A stretch of 64,000 nt of DNA, taken from Peribolospora baueri (lineage: Eukaryota; Basidiomycota; Peribolosporomycetes; Peribolosporales; Peribolosporaceae). The notes beneath the pieces are model-generated. The model was not told where the DNA came from, did not search any database, and saw only the letters and a program-made list of their open reading frames with translations. Below, piece after piece: positions 8,929 through 21,114 of this stretch (position 1 is its first letter; each line of letters starts with the position of its first letter). A program made the translations under genes and the position numbers. The stretch covers positions 97,640 through 161,639 of the forward strand of contig JAMDHS010000051.1 of the NCBI GenBank assembly GCA_029717555.1. Reading direction: 5' to 3'.

Positions 8929-11742
8929 TCATCGCCTCGACCCAGATGCAGACGCACCCCTCCCCCGTTCCTCCTCTCCCTCCTCCTCCTCGTAGTCGTA
9001 GTTCGTGTCGAACACCGGCTTCGGCTGCGTCTTCTTCCATGCTGCGTGTAGAAAAAGCGAGGCCGATCAAGACCGACCGTCTGTCAGCCAGGCACCCCCA
9101 CCATCCATCCCTAAGACGCGCTCACCCGAAGTCCATTGTGGATCCTCGTCCGCGTTCGCGTACTTGAGCAGCGCTTCCCGTGGCTATCCGATTCGATTCA
9201 GGTGCAGACAGAAACGTCAGCGCGCTCCAACACCGCGACCGAGCACCACATGGGCCGACATCGACTCACGTCTTCGAGCCTCGAATTGTCCCTGAAAATA
9301 CTCTGCACCACGTGTTGCGTCGCGCTCGACCCCACCCGTCCCCCACGCCCGGGACCCTGCATAGGCCGGAGGGGCATCTTGGTCGCCCGCGCGTCGTTGC
9401 GGAGTTTTTCGAATTTGCGCTTCTTTGCCGCTTGGCTTGCTGTTGTCTCTTCTCTGAACGCCGGTAGCGAGTGTGGGGTGATGATCGGACGGTCCAGTTG
9501 CGAGTCCAGGTCGTCTACCGCCCGCGCACGCGGCGCTTTCCCCACGCATAGCAGCGCACCTCGGATCGATGACGTGGGCGAGTAGAGCCCGTGGACCGTC
9601 CCGTCCGCCGACCCGGTGAATATCTTTCCGCGGACCGATCGCAAAGGGAGAAAAATTTCAATGACAACTCCCACCCTTCGACCGATCCGATCCCAACCCA
9701 CCTGGTTGATCCGCGAGTGCCACAACACCTTGACCACGCTGCTCTCCGACACCCCGATCGTCCGCACCACGTCCAGCGTGCTCCGATCCATCACCACCAC
9801 CTTGCCCATCCCTTCCCCTTTCCTCACCCCGACGCCCGTAAGGATGTGCCTCTCGTCCGGGCTAAAGATCACGTTCGTCTCCGCGTTGTACGACGTCAGT
9901 CCCGATCGCGTGCTCATCGGTTTCTTTAACGACCGACAGTCCCAGACTGGCACACCCACCGAGGCGAGACCTAGCCGTCAGCATTCCGCCCCCGCGAGTG
10001 AAGATAAAAGAGAACAAAAAAAAAAGGCGGCGCTCACGCTTCACCGTGTCGTCGCCGCCTCGAGTGGCAATGGTGCGATTGTCCACCGAGAACGCGATGC
10101 TCGAGATCTCCGTGTTTTTCGTATGTGCGTTCTCGACCGTCTGAGAGAGCGTTAAACGGACGTCAGCGGCCCGATTTCGGTAGCGCCGTGGAACCGGACG
10201 GGTTGCCACTCACGGCGTTCGGCCGCGTGAACGTGCCGGCGGTGCTCCACAGGTGGATCGCACCGTCCAAACAAGCTATGACGATCGACGACCCGTATCA
10301 CCGTCAGTCCGTCCGCACTCACTAACCGCGGGTGAGCCTCGTCCACAACCTCCCCCTCGCACTCACCCCCGGCGATCACCTTCGAGTCCGGACTGTACGC
10401 GCAAGCCGTCACCTTTGTTCGCGTCCCTCGCTCTTTGCTCTTTACGACGATGATCTGCTTCTGCTTCCGTTTGTTCTCCACGTCCCACAACCTACACATA
10501 CCAACCGGCGCCGCACGTCAGATCAATGTGCGCGGCAATAGGGACGGGACGGGACGGGACGGGATGCAAAGGCCAAACAGGACGGCTCACCGAATGGTGC
10601 TGTCCGCCGACGCGGTGATGAACGTCGTCCTGTCCTGTGGATGCCAAGCCGCGCTCGACAACTCGGCCACGTGGCCCCTGCCAACGTCGCGTCGGGAACA
10701 AGTCCACCGGGCGCCGGTCAGAAAAGAAAACAGGAGCGAGTCGATCACGAGCACGCGTGCGTTCTCACGTAGTATGTCGCATGTCACGAAGATAGACGTC
10801 GCCTTTCTGATAGGTGTTTCTGAAGAGAGGGTAAAGCATGGTTCAGTCAACGAAATCCTTTCCCATCCCGACCCCACGATGAGCGGGCCGGCGACAAAAG
10901 AACCCAAGCCGCTCAACATAGGATGACCGTCGCGATCATAAAGCTGCGCCTGCGACGTCCCGGAGATGACCAAAAACGAGTCACCGGTGGTGGAGAATTG
11001 AAGATCGTGGATCTGGTAGCTCCCCGCAGGCTCAAAGCTTCGAAACGGTCGAAAGCCCGAATCCATGCCGCCAAAGTCCCATAGCTTGACGTCGTAGTCG
11101 TACGAGCCCGAGGCAATCCGCGCGCCGGCTGGGTCGATGGCCAGTGCGGAAACGGTCTGCGATCGGAGTGGAGCCAAGAAAGAAGGCCACGTCGTCGGTT
11201 CCTTTGCGGCGTGAACGAGTAAAATGGGGCGCCCAACGAAAACATTACCTTTGAGTGGTCCTTCATTATGATCTCGTGAGACACTGGCAATTCGTCGCTC
11301 GGCGTCTCCGGCTCCGGTCCCAAATCCACCTCCTCATCGTCTTCCGGCGCCGCACCGCCGTTCCCTGCAGGCGGCAACGGCGGCCCGACTTCCTTGTCCT
11401 CGTCCTCGTCCTCCCCTACTCCATCTTGGTCATCCCCGTCTTCGGCCTGGTCGACGACCTTGGTGGATTCCTTCGTAGCAGGTCGCTCCGGACCTTGCTG
11501 GGGACGAGGGCCCGGAGCTGCCACTTCTTCTTCCTAATGACGTCGGCCGAGTAGATCTAGTCAACATCCGATCGCCACGACCCAGCCGATGAACACGCGC
11601 ACCTGCTCCCTCGTTCACTCACCGGTGCCTCTACCCTACGCGTCTTAGCCACTCGCCCTGAAATGTCCTGCTTCTTCTTCTGCGTCTGCTTGCCGAACGA
11701 CATGGGCATCATGGCCCGCAGAGCTTCTTCGTCCATGTCCAT
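8929..11742 (-). CDS. WDR70: WD40-repeat protein, WDR70 family
   Basis: Twelve exons (11623..11742, 11249..11533, 10918..11156, 10769..10819, 10591..10677, 10367..10491, 10214..10275, 10038..10140, 9702..9946, 9270..9623, 9126..9183, 8929..9041) join in frame to 613 residues. Family hallmarks are MPMSFGK near the N-terminus, then an acidic region, SHEIIMKDHSK, VSGSYDYDVKLWDFGGM-like text, FRPFRSFEPAGSYQIHDLQF, YDRDG, KGDVYLRDM, SADSTIRLWD, QIIVVKSK and GGDDTVKLWD. The C-terminus has PREALLKYANADEDPQW and KTQPKPVFD. WDR70 proteins are nuclear beta-propellers linked to DNA-damage responses and H2B ubiquitination. The intron at 10820..10917 uses an atypical GTTGAG donor, chosen because it restores the family spacing between YDRDG and KGD. 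The start ATG is the first before MPMSFG; an upstream exon is possible but not needed. Confidence 0.9.
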
Positions 11743-12036
11743 GTTCGCCTTGATCAGCTCCTTCCGTGCAAGGCAAATTCCTGGGCGATTCTGCTCCCGT
11801 ACCGAGTCAGGGCGATCCTTGTGGGCTTGTCAAAGGCAATGTTGAGCCTGGGAACACGGCGGTGGACAAGTGGTGGTGGCGCCGATACACGAACGTCACC
11901 CACCCAGCCGCGCGCACCGGGAACACAAGTGATCGGGATGGCCGCAGCACGTTGATCGGACCCAAGTCGTTCGAGTCTTCTCGAGGCGAGCCCATTCCGA
12001 AGGATCTCGTCGCCTCCCATCTCCTTCCCTCCAACA
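11743..12036. promoter_or_regulatory. Shared upstream region of WDR70 and NADH kinase genes
   Basis: This is 294 bp between divergent start codons. Open frames on both strands run through it, but none matches a known family. Any promoter activity is inferred from position alone. Confidence 0.45.
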
Positions 12037-14358
12037 ATGGTGCGCGCCGCCAGCGCCCTCTTCCTGGCCGACAGCCTCCTGTGCTTTGCCTTCCGACCTT
12101 TGCCCAAGCGCCATGGTGCCTTCGTCGCCCGGGCGCTGTCGTCCACGGCTGTCCACAGCCAGAGGAGGAGGATGGACGAGTTAAGAGACAAGGTTGACCT
12201 TGAGATTGAGCCGTTGGGAAGGTCGGTTCAACGGATCGAGCGAGCGCATTCGTGAGAAGGAGTTGTGGGCGCGGACCATTTCCAACGACAGGCACGAGCC
12301 ATCTTCCTTCCTTTTGGCTTTCCCCAGGCTGTCCAAGATCGTACCTCCCAAGCGCGGTCGAGAGATCACGACGCGCGTAGGCTCGACGTATGGGTAAGCG
12401 AGTGTGCGCCTCCGCTGGGCGAGGTTCTGCTCTCGAGGCCGCGCATTTCCTCAAATGTTGCACCAACGGTGCTTCTTGTATCACTTCTTCTGGCTCATTT
12501 TGGCCTCATGCCAGCGGCAATCATTCTCTTTCCTGGGTGTCGCCGCCCCGCACGGTCCTGTTCGTCAAGAAGCCCCAGGACCCGCGCACATCGGTTGCGA
12601 TGGCACAAGTGGTAGAGTGAGTATAATAAGATGGTGTGCTGCTGTCGCTTCTTTGTCTGTCTGCTCGTAAACTCACGGCCCGTCTCATCTCATCACCGTT
12701 GCGAAGACATATGCGCACGGAGTATCCGGATGTAGACATCGTTGTGGAGGAAAGCGTCTACTCGGAGTTCGTCGACCGGTATCCTTTCCTCGTGCCGTAC
12801 CGCTCTTGTAAGCGCCCATTCCTCCCCGCTCGCTTTTTTGTGCCAGTACGCTTGAGGGATCTTACTGAGGAAGACATCCATCTGGATTACCCTCCGTCGT
12901 CTACAGCTGACAAGACTCTCCTGGCCCAGAAGGTGGACTTTGTGGTCACGCTAGGCGGGGATGGCTCCATCTTGCATGTGTCGGGCATGTTCGACAGATC
13001 GGCGGTGCCTCCCGTGCTGAGCTTTAGCATGGGCACATTGGGCTTCCTCCTCCCATTTCGTGAGTCGGGCAGAGGCATTTAAAATCCTCTGTTCGATGGA
13101 TGGGGAAGCGTGGAGGACCCACCTTCCTGTTTGGATGGCTGGCTTACGACCTGCTGTCCAATCCGTCCAGATATCGACCAATTCCGCACCGCCGTCGCGG
13201 ACCTGTTCGCGTCGCGCGCATCGCTCCTCTTGCGCATGCGACTGTGTCATTCTGTGCATGGTCCGGATGGAGAGGAGTTGAGAGGTCGCGGGTGGGACGG
13301 AGGCGATCTTGGGGAGGGTCTCGGAGGTGAGCTGGCGACGACGCGCTGAGGACTGCTGCCGCCTGTGGCAGTAAGGAATGATATGAAAGAGGTCGCAGCG
13401 AGTGTCGTTTGTTGATTGGGCCTTCCTCACCCGATCCGTCCTAGGCTTTCACCTCATGAACGAGGTGTGCCTTCACCGGGGACGAAGGCCACATATGACG
13501 GTGATCGACGCGTTTGTCGATGGCGAGCACCTTACAGAGGCGATCGTGGGTTGCCGGCGGCCTCCCTCAGCTTTTTTGAAGTCCCTCAAGTGTCCTGATC
13601 CTGATCCTGTCTCCTTCATTTCCTCTTCCTTACCGTCTTCTCTTGCTCACACCCAGGCTGACGGCCTGATCATCTCCACCCCGACCGGATCCACGGCCTA
13701 CTCGCTCTCCGCCGGCGGGCCAATCGTCCACCCTTCTGTGCAATCCCTTGTGCTCACGCCCATCTGTCCGCGGAGCTTGAGCTTTAGACCGCTCCTTTTC
13801 CCCAGTGATGCTACTATCGAGTTGAAGGTGCGCAAGTAAGGCTTAAAGGTGGCTGCGAGCACGCGGAAGGAGTGGATGGGAGAGAGTCTGGCGCTTTACT
13901 CCCCCACTCAGTCTTTCGGAGATATTCTAACCCATCCTGCCCTTTCCGTGGCTTGATTCGAATGGCAGATCGCATCCAAATCTCGCTCTCCGGCTGACCT
14001 CTCCATCGACGGCCGAGAGCTCTCGACGCTTCCGCCGGACCACTCGGTGCGAGTGTGCATGTCTCCGTATCCCATTCCTTGCGTCAATCGCCCGCCGCCT
14101 CCCTCATTTCGCGAGGACGTGACAGAAACAGTCGGAAGGCGTGCCGGTGGGTTGTTGACGAGCGGAAGTGGCGGTGGGGGCGTGGCTTCTTCGAAGGTGG
14201 GAGACGACGGCACGCTAGGGGTCGATGCTCAGAAGGAGGATGCCCGGTCGAGAAACAGCGGCGATAACTGGGTGCGCGACATCAACACGCTACTCAAATT
14301 CAATGCTACTTTCGGCGGAAGAGGCAGACTGGAGCCGCCCGAGGGGGAAGGCAGGTAG
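12037..14358 (+). CDS. POS5: NAD(H) kinase, mitochondrial Pos5-like
   Basis: Exons 12037..12251, 12328..12393, 12515..12616, 12707..13059, 13171..13326, 13445..13545, 13657..13827 and 13969..14358 give 517 residues. The enzyme phosphorylates NAD(H) to NADP(H). Family motifs are [27 protein letters not shown] (the GGDG nucleotide site), [50 protein letters not shown] and [13 protein letters not shown]. The first ~45 residues are rich in Arg, Ala and Ser with no acidic residues except one Asp, and include [16 protein letters not shown], which looks like a mitochondrial presequence; this and the domain type point to Pos5 rather than cytosolic Utr1. The C-terminus carries a Gly/Ser-rich extension of about 80 residues. 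A possible 39-nt in-frame intron around 12809-12847 would shorten it to 504 residues. Start: first ATG of the open frame. Confidence 0.92.
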
Positions 14359-15781
14359 CTTGCGACAGTTGTCAGGTCCCGGTCCTTCTGACGGGCTCCT
14401 CGTTGACATGGGCCGGCGATGGAGGCACTCATCCGATAGCGTGGTTCGGCATCGATCGACTCGCCTCTTTGTTCGCTCTGTTGGCACGGGTGGATGACGT
14501 TACTGGCGCCCTTTGCTGGCTCTGTTGAAGAATCAAGATCGACCGAGCAAGAGCGCGCTCGCGAACGCGCATCATGTCGCGTCGCCGTCGCACCGCCCGC
14601 CTGTCCCTGTGCGGCGTTTTTCGTCGACCAGTCCCAAACGTGTCAAGGTTTGGGGTGCGCAGGCGACAAGACACGTCAGCCAGGGCGTAATCCTTTCTCC
14701 CTGTTCCCGCGGCGGGGTGGCTGTCGGAACGCAAGTCCGCGCGGACTAGACTTAGAGGCGTATGCGGTTCGTTTTTGGTGAACGCAGGGCGTAGCCGTGT
14801 GTGGACGAAATGGCAACAAATGAGCTGTGTTCGGCTGGAGCTGCTTCACATTGCCCAGGATGAGCTGTGTACAGCTTGGTTTTGCTTCTCTGTGGAGGCG
14901 AGAGATGAGGCTCGGTTGTGTCCGACAACGCCAGTGGAGTCGTCGGATCGGAATAACAAAAACAGACACGAACTGTAGTGATCTGATAAAGAATTTGCAA
15001 GCCCTAGTCGGCACGGGACACGCGACCAAGTTGTCCGACGCGATGTCCTCTTCGTTAACTTGAGGCTACACACTACCCCGGTCCTGCCGCCGATGCAATG
15101 ACCACTTCCTCTGCTTTTTCCTGCACACCTAGAGACGTCACTTGTCCCCGTCCTTCTCCTCGGAGCTACGTCCGCCTTGTCATGTGTCCACGCCACATAT
15201 CTAGGGGCGTGGAAGTCGTTTATCATTGTGGACCACCTTCCGTGCCGTACCGAGTGCATGTCGCTGAGAAGTCCGATTTACCGGGCGCGGCGACGCAAGG
15301 CTGCCAGAATGGGCATCATGCGTGAGCTCGACGCAGTCCACGCGATACGCACAGGATTCGGACGGCTATCAGGACGGACATTTGCAATGGACAGGTGGAT
15401 GAACGGGTTTATAGCACATGAAGGAGCGAGCGGTTTTTGAGCGACGAGGCGAAGGAAACGAAAGAGAAGCGAGCGAGCGACTGGAGGAATAGGGACAGGG
15501 ATCCTATTTGATGTCGAATCCAGGCAGCCAGGATGGAAGAATGGCGCGACTAATGTGACCGAACTGCTTGGACACGCCTTGATAACGAGAATGAGCGGGA
15601 AAATGAAGGAGAGTGGGGTGACCGACGAGGCGGGAGTGACAACTGGGTAGGCAGAAGGGTATATGCACGAACAGATATACAAGAATATGAAGCGAACAAT
15701 AGGCCGATGCAGCGACGCGCCTTATCGAATAATCTCCCCATGGTTTTTGGCCTTTCGAGCTCGGAGAACGCGTTTGGAAGC
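14359..15781. other. Gene-free stretch between convergent genes
   Basis: This 1.4 kb separates the 3' ends of the NADH kinase gene (+) and the Ca2+/H+ exchanger gene (-). Short frames on both strands have no recognisable motif and I saw no tRNA-like T-loop. It probably contains the two 3' UTRs. Confidence 0.55.
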
Positions 15782-18573
15782 TCAATGCGAGCAGTACTGC
15801 TGGAAGAAGTCCGTAGATGAGGATGGGTAAAACCAGAACGACACGGCGACAACCTTTTCAAATGAGGACGAAGGGAAGCGAAAGGTGGCGAAACGACGGT
15901 CAGCGACGCCTTCCGGCGTATACGAAATCTTCACCTGAAGCTGGACACGCACGATGTATATCATCTGACGAAGTCATAATAAGGATAGAGGCGAGAGGGA
16001 GGATGAAAGATGAGTGGCCAAGAGACAATGTCAGTCAGGTCGAAGCCGGCCGAAGCACCAATTCAAGTTTACTACGGAAAACACACCATCTGGAGGTTAA
16101 AAAAGACGACGGAAAAGAACACTCTGGTCAGCACGATGTGGTACAGTCAAAGGGGACGTGCTAACGAAACTCACCAGCTAATATTTCCAGGACACGCGTG
16201 GAGGCGAAACAAAGACGTAAAACGAATGTGAGCCAGGCAAGCTTGGCCTTGCCCGCAGAGCGTGCACCTCCACGCCGCGCAACTCACAATAAATCCTTCC
16301 ATCCAGTTTGCCCGCCCGTCTTGGATACAGTAGTTGACTGCGAGCACGGTGAAGAAGAGGATGATTGTGGAGTACGGATCGAACAGGAGCGAAAGTGGCT
16401 TTCCCGCAATCCATGCAATGACGACGAGAAGGGGCTGATCGGCAGAGATGCAGAGTGAATTCGTCAGCGCGTTTCCAAGGTCAGGGAGAGTTTGTGCGAC
16501 GGGATGAGTTGGCGAGGTACGTACAATGACGAAGAGGGCGATTTGCTGTCAAAGGCGGGGGAGAATATACTCGTCTGGTCAGGACGTTCAAAGCAACAAT
16601 GGATTTAGAGATCGTGCAGCCGCTCACAATAGAAGACCCAACAGCGACGCCCATCGAGAGATCAAGCTTGTCCTTCCAAGCGACTGTGACGGCAGTTACG
16701 TGTTCGGCCTGGAGCAGAGCGAATTTAAGCGAAGAAGCGAACCATCAGTGACGGAACACCGCGAAGTGGGATCTCAGAAGATTTGAACACGCACAGCATT
16801 GGACGCGATCGGCAAGAGGATGATGCCGGTCCAGTAGAGGTTGGCGCTCGTGTCCTGAGTGAAACCGTCGATGGCGTCAACGAGCCACTCGGCCGTCACG
16901 CCGACGAAGACGGTGACAACGACAAGGAGCATGATGGTGTAGGGGAAGTTGAGCTGAGGGGTCTCCTCTTCACCGCTCTCTTCGTCTTCGTAGAATTCGG
17001 TGTGCGTGTAGAGGGAGAAGCCGAGGTAGCCAAGGTAACTGTGGGAAATGGCACATGACAAGCTAAACGGGTCAGGGCTGGGCGACAAAGTGGCGAAGAC
17101 GGCCAACAGACTCCTCACATGAGAAGGAGGATGACCGCCGTGCCTCGGCTGAGTTTCAACAGGTCGACTCGTCTGCGAGAACGTTAAGAGGTCAGCGAAG
17201 AAGTTTGCTGATGAATGGGGAACAATTGTACTTACTCGGTAGGGTCCGGAATGTCATTCTGAAGGACGACAGCGGACAAATCGTTTAAGGAGTCAGAACT
17301 AGGAACCACCCTCAGAATGCATGATTACTCACACCGAGGGTGGCATGAAACGCGGCGGGGATAATGAGTGAGATGACGGCCATGGTCAGAAGCGACGAGT
17401 TCAGCTGAGCAGCGGTGACCTTGAACTCTTGTTCCTTGAATCGGACGCCACCGACGAAGAGGCACATGCCAAGGACGAGGAGGAGGTTGGAGAGGATGGA
17501 GCCCAGGAGGGAAGACTGCACGACGACTAGCTCGCAGTGGAAGAGAGCGATGATGGCGACGATGAGTTCCACGGCGTTGCCGAGAGACGCGTTGATAAGG
17601 CTGTTTGGAGGCCACCCTCGATCAGCATGGTGAGGTAGGCAAACGCAAGCCGATTAGAGTCAAGTGCCTCACCCCCCAAGCGTCTGACCGACCCGTATTG
17701 ACAATTCCTCCGTCGCAAAACCGAGCAGCTTGGCCAAAGGGATGATGGCCAAGAACGCGACTGCGAAGGCGAACCGAGTCCGGTCAATCATTTATCCGCC
17801 TGCAAAGCAGACGGCCGCCGGCGTGACCGAGCGGTAGACATGCGCTTACAGATGAACTCCGCCAAGGGTGAGACTTTGCTTGGGCTGAAGAAATGGCATG
17901 CCCAGGATACGGGGATGAACAGGAGCAGAACGTTAAGCCTGAGAAGTAGGGCACCATAGGCAAGGCCACGGTATACGAAGTGAGAACATCTCGCGTCAGC
18001 TCGTTCAACACAGCCCCAAATCAAGAAATGGTTGTAAGAAACGGCGGCTAACCAGGAGCATTTCACGGTGTTCACGAACGATCGCGTGTACGACGGTGCC
18101 TTGCCAATTTTCTTTTCCGGTCTGAGGAGAGTGGACATAGACCTACAGGTCGGGCATGAATGACGGGGCAGGGCATGAGGTCAACGCCAACGAGCGAGGG
18201 AGAGTGGGAGGTTGTGGAGTGCGACGAATTCTGCTCACCTCTTCAGCGCCGCGGAGTCAATCGTCACCCTCCTGGGAAGACCATGACCACCGAGCCCAGC
18301 GTCCGGGTCCGTGTCTGTTCTAAGCAATACCCCTGGCTCTTCAGCATCGGGCGGCGCAAAGTACTCGTCGATCCTGGCGCTCTTGCGACGGTTGATCGTG
18401 CCAGAAGGAGAGCGGGACGAGCTCGCACTGACGTTGCCATTGCCGTCGGCCCGGGAGAGAATATTGGTGGGCGGTTCCTCGCTGACCGCCGTGCTGCCGC
18501 CCCAGGCCGTGGTGGGCGATTCACGTTCAGGCGAGAAGCCGCCCTTTTCGACGTCGTCTACCTTCTGAGACAT
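15782..18573 (-). CDS. VCX1: Vacuolar Ca2+/H+ exchanger (CaCA family, Vcx1-like)
   Basis: Fifteen exons give 502 residues: 18239..18573, 18053..18121, 17850..17938, 17673..17760, 17333..17600, 17236..17258, 17119..17172, 16795..17038, 16628..16708, 16525..16545, 16288..16434, 16175..16177, 16087..16089, 15953..15964 and 15782..15853. The protein exchanges Ca2+ for H+ across the vacuolar membrane. After a ~110-residue polar N-terminus come about eleven membrane spans. They carry both alpha-repeat signatures, [13 protein letters not shown] and SNA-AEHVTAV, plus [22 protein letters not shown] and an acidic loop (EDEESGEEE) between the two halves. The C-terminal span reads [20 protein letters not shown] only if two 3-nt exons (Leu and Met) are included. 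The start was taken at [11 protein letters not shown]; the frame stays open for 193 codons upstream, but that text looks like 5' UTR. Confidence 0.88.
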
Positions 18574-19228
18574 GGCGGCGCTAGTTGGGTTGCGAAGGAG
18601 ACGGAACGGACGGAGATGGAGGGTGAGACGAAGCGATCGGGGATGGAGGATATACAATGTTGGAGAGGCAGGTTCGGGACGGGAAGGAGGGAGGAAGCGA
18701 GCGTTGTGCTCGAAGCAGCGCTGTAAGTTACCGTTGGTGGGCGCTGGAAAGGGGGCTCGAGTGAGGTAGTGTGTCGGAGAGGCGGTGGTGGAGGAGGACG
18801 ATGATGGACGACGGTGGGTGACGGTGAAGCGAACGGAAGGTGATGAATGTCGCTGAGCGCCAAGAGTGGAAGCGATCAAGTTCCTGTCTCTGAGCTGATT
18901 GATGGATGATGACCTGTGCCGTGCCAGCTTCTGAACGGCGCCGCGCCGGCGTGGTGGGCTTGGCACGGTAATAAGAATTTCACATTTACTTGGCACCCAC
19001 ACGACGCGACCGAGTTCGATTCCACCTGCCCCGACGAACCTTCGAAGAAGATTCGCTTTCGAAAGCCGGGCACGGAACTGGCTGGCGAACGGTGCAGAGC
19101 CCGTCCTATGCGGCGCCAGAACGTTGCCTTTCTCCAAGCCCTGGCACGGCATCCACTGCGCGTTTCAACCTCGTACGTACGGGAGCCGCAGCAGCCAAAC
19201 AAAGGCATATCGATCCTGACTACCTTCA
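18574..19228. other. Upstream region of the Ca2+/H+ exchanger gene
   Basis: This 655 bp lies between the exchanger start codon and the stop of the deaminase-like gene, both on the minus strand. It is open in the exchanger's frame, but the translation is Ser/Arg/Pro-rich and unlike the family, so I read it as promoter and leader. Confidence 0.5.
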
Positions 19229-20834
19229 CTACTGAGCGGTGAAACCAGCGCGCATGCCGTCCCGCGCGATCCTCTCCACCTCATCGTGGGTCAGGCCCAA
19301 GCCCACAGGAGCTTGGGCGAGGAGAAGGGCGTACTCGCCCACGAGAGAAGTGCGAAATGGCAGTGTGTCATCCGTCTGGCCAATGCGGGCGGTGCAGCCA
19401 GAGAGAAGGAAGGATCGGTTATCAGATCTCACTGTTGCGTGGACAGGCTCGCAGATGCCGTGGCGCCGCATCGCCCCAGCACGCGATCTCAATGGAACGC
19501 ATGCGCAGACGGAAAGCCAGCCACTCACACAGATCGCGAACGGGTGTCGACGTTCCAAAAGAAAATGGAGGTGGTGAGATTCAAGGTCAGGTACCGTCTT
19601 GCAGCTGACACAGCGCACGCAACATGCCCCGAGACATCGAGTTCGGGAAAGCCAAAAAGCCAAACGGACGAGAGGAGCAGATTCAGTCGTCCGACAATTC
19701 CGTCATCGCGGCGGTCGCCGGATTGGAGGGCACCACTCACATTAAGTTGGAGCTCAGGCAGATTTCAATAGGGGTCCTCCTCTCCAGCACCAGGTCAAGG
19801 CTCGCTTCCGCCTCTTCCTGCATGGACTGCCGGCTGGACCCACCGGCGAGCGGAAAAGTGAGCTCTTCTCCGTCTGCCCGAGCCGGGCGACGGAGTTGGA
19901 GAAAAGTGGCATGACCGAGCCGATCGGGGTAGAGAGAGAGGAGGTCACGCAGCTCGCCTGGTGGAGTATTAGGGATCTGGCGAAACATAAAGACCGACCA
20001 ACTAAGCTTCAAGGATATTTTTTTCGAAAAGCCCAAGAAGACTCGCCTCTGCGATATGGGTGGTAAACCGGAGCCCTCCCTCCTTTGCTTTCCTCAGAGC
20101 AGGTAGCAGGAGACGCACGTCGCCTTTCGAGACGTCGCCGCAAAGGTCGACGCCAACGATCTTGCTACCTTCCGCACCCGTCTGCCCCCTGAGGCTGAGC
20201 GCGAGGTCGACGACTCGATCGGCCACCTCTGGTGACATGCGACGGTCGGTCGCGACAATAAGAGCGGTACGCATTTGTGTCTCTGGCTGTCCATTCCGAG
20301 ATTGATCAAACTCTTCCATGGCCACTATCACCGATCTGAGGTACTGCTCCATGTCCATGGCCACCTTTCCAGCCTTGTCGAGCACCTCGCGCGGGGTGGT
20401 TCGCAACTCTAGGTAGAAGCATCCGTTCGCAGCAAAGTCCTCTAGCACGGCCAGCGTCGCCCGTCGTATGGCCGCGGGCGTGGAAGTGAGAGCGTAGATG
20501 GCTGGGAAGAGGCCGAAAAAGCTGCAGACAAGTCGAGAATGGGCCGGGCCAAAACACTCAACTTAGTTCAGAGAAACCAACGAGGGCAGGTCGAACGAAC
20601 TCACTCTTCGACTCTATCGAGCTCGACTCCCTCCTCAAGCTTGCGGATCCCTTCCACGATGGTCCAATCCTGTATGTTCTTCTCCGCCCTCTCCCTAGCC
20701 AGCGCTCGAAGGCATTCCAAGGGTATCGATCCATTGAGATGGGCGTGCAGCTCTGCCTTGGGTAGCTTGCGCAACCAGTCCTTGTCCTTGTCTGTGAGTG
20801 CGGCCAGTGCGAGCTGGGACGGAGAAGCCGCCAT
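19229..20834 (-). CDS. Adenosine deaminase-like protein (ADAL / N6-methyl-AMP deaminase family)
   Basis: Exons 20605..20834, 20047..20521, 19741..19976, 19529..19604 and 19229..19375 give 387 residues, normal for the ADAL family. Metal-binding and catalytic motifs are in place: LPKAELHAHLNGSI near the N-terminus (two His), THIAE (His and Glu), PDRLGHATFL (His) and CVTDD-like TDDT near the C-terminus (Asp-Asp). ELRTTPRE, DLCGD and LSSN also fit. The HAHLNGS form is typical of ADAL enzymes, which deaminate N6-substituted AMP, rather than of classical adenosine deaminase; substrate preference is inferred from family. The join HIAE-IPNTPPG requires a GC-AG intron (19977..20046). The start is at MAASPSQLALAAL; the frame is open further upstream. 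Confidence 0.9.
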
Positions 20835-21114
20835 TCTGTACAGTTCTTTGTGACGGCGAGGATGTGATTTAGAACAAATGCATTCCTGGATTGGAAGCCG
20901 TAGATGCCAGATCCGGTTCTGACCTGGAAGAAGGCTGACACGAGGCCAGACGGTGGTCAGTGAAAGTCGAAGTGAGGGGGATAGCATCTCGTATGGCCGG
21001 TGATCGTGACTTAGGGCTGCGAGACACTCATCGCGTCCAGACACGTTCGCCTGTTCACTTCCTCCTTCATTACCACCACCACCAAGTCATTGCCACACCG
21101 CACGAAATCTAAGC
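20835..21114. promoter_or_regulatory. Shared upstream region of deaminase-like and ZIP4-like genes
   Basis: This is 280 bp between divergent start codons. No specific element was identified. Promoter function is inferred from position. Confidence 0.4.

Noticed and set aside
11754-12191. 145-codon minus-strand frame over the NADH kinase start
   Set aside because: It overlaps the WDR70-kinase intergenic region and kinase exon 1, shows no family signature, and is not in frame with the WDR70 start.
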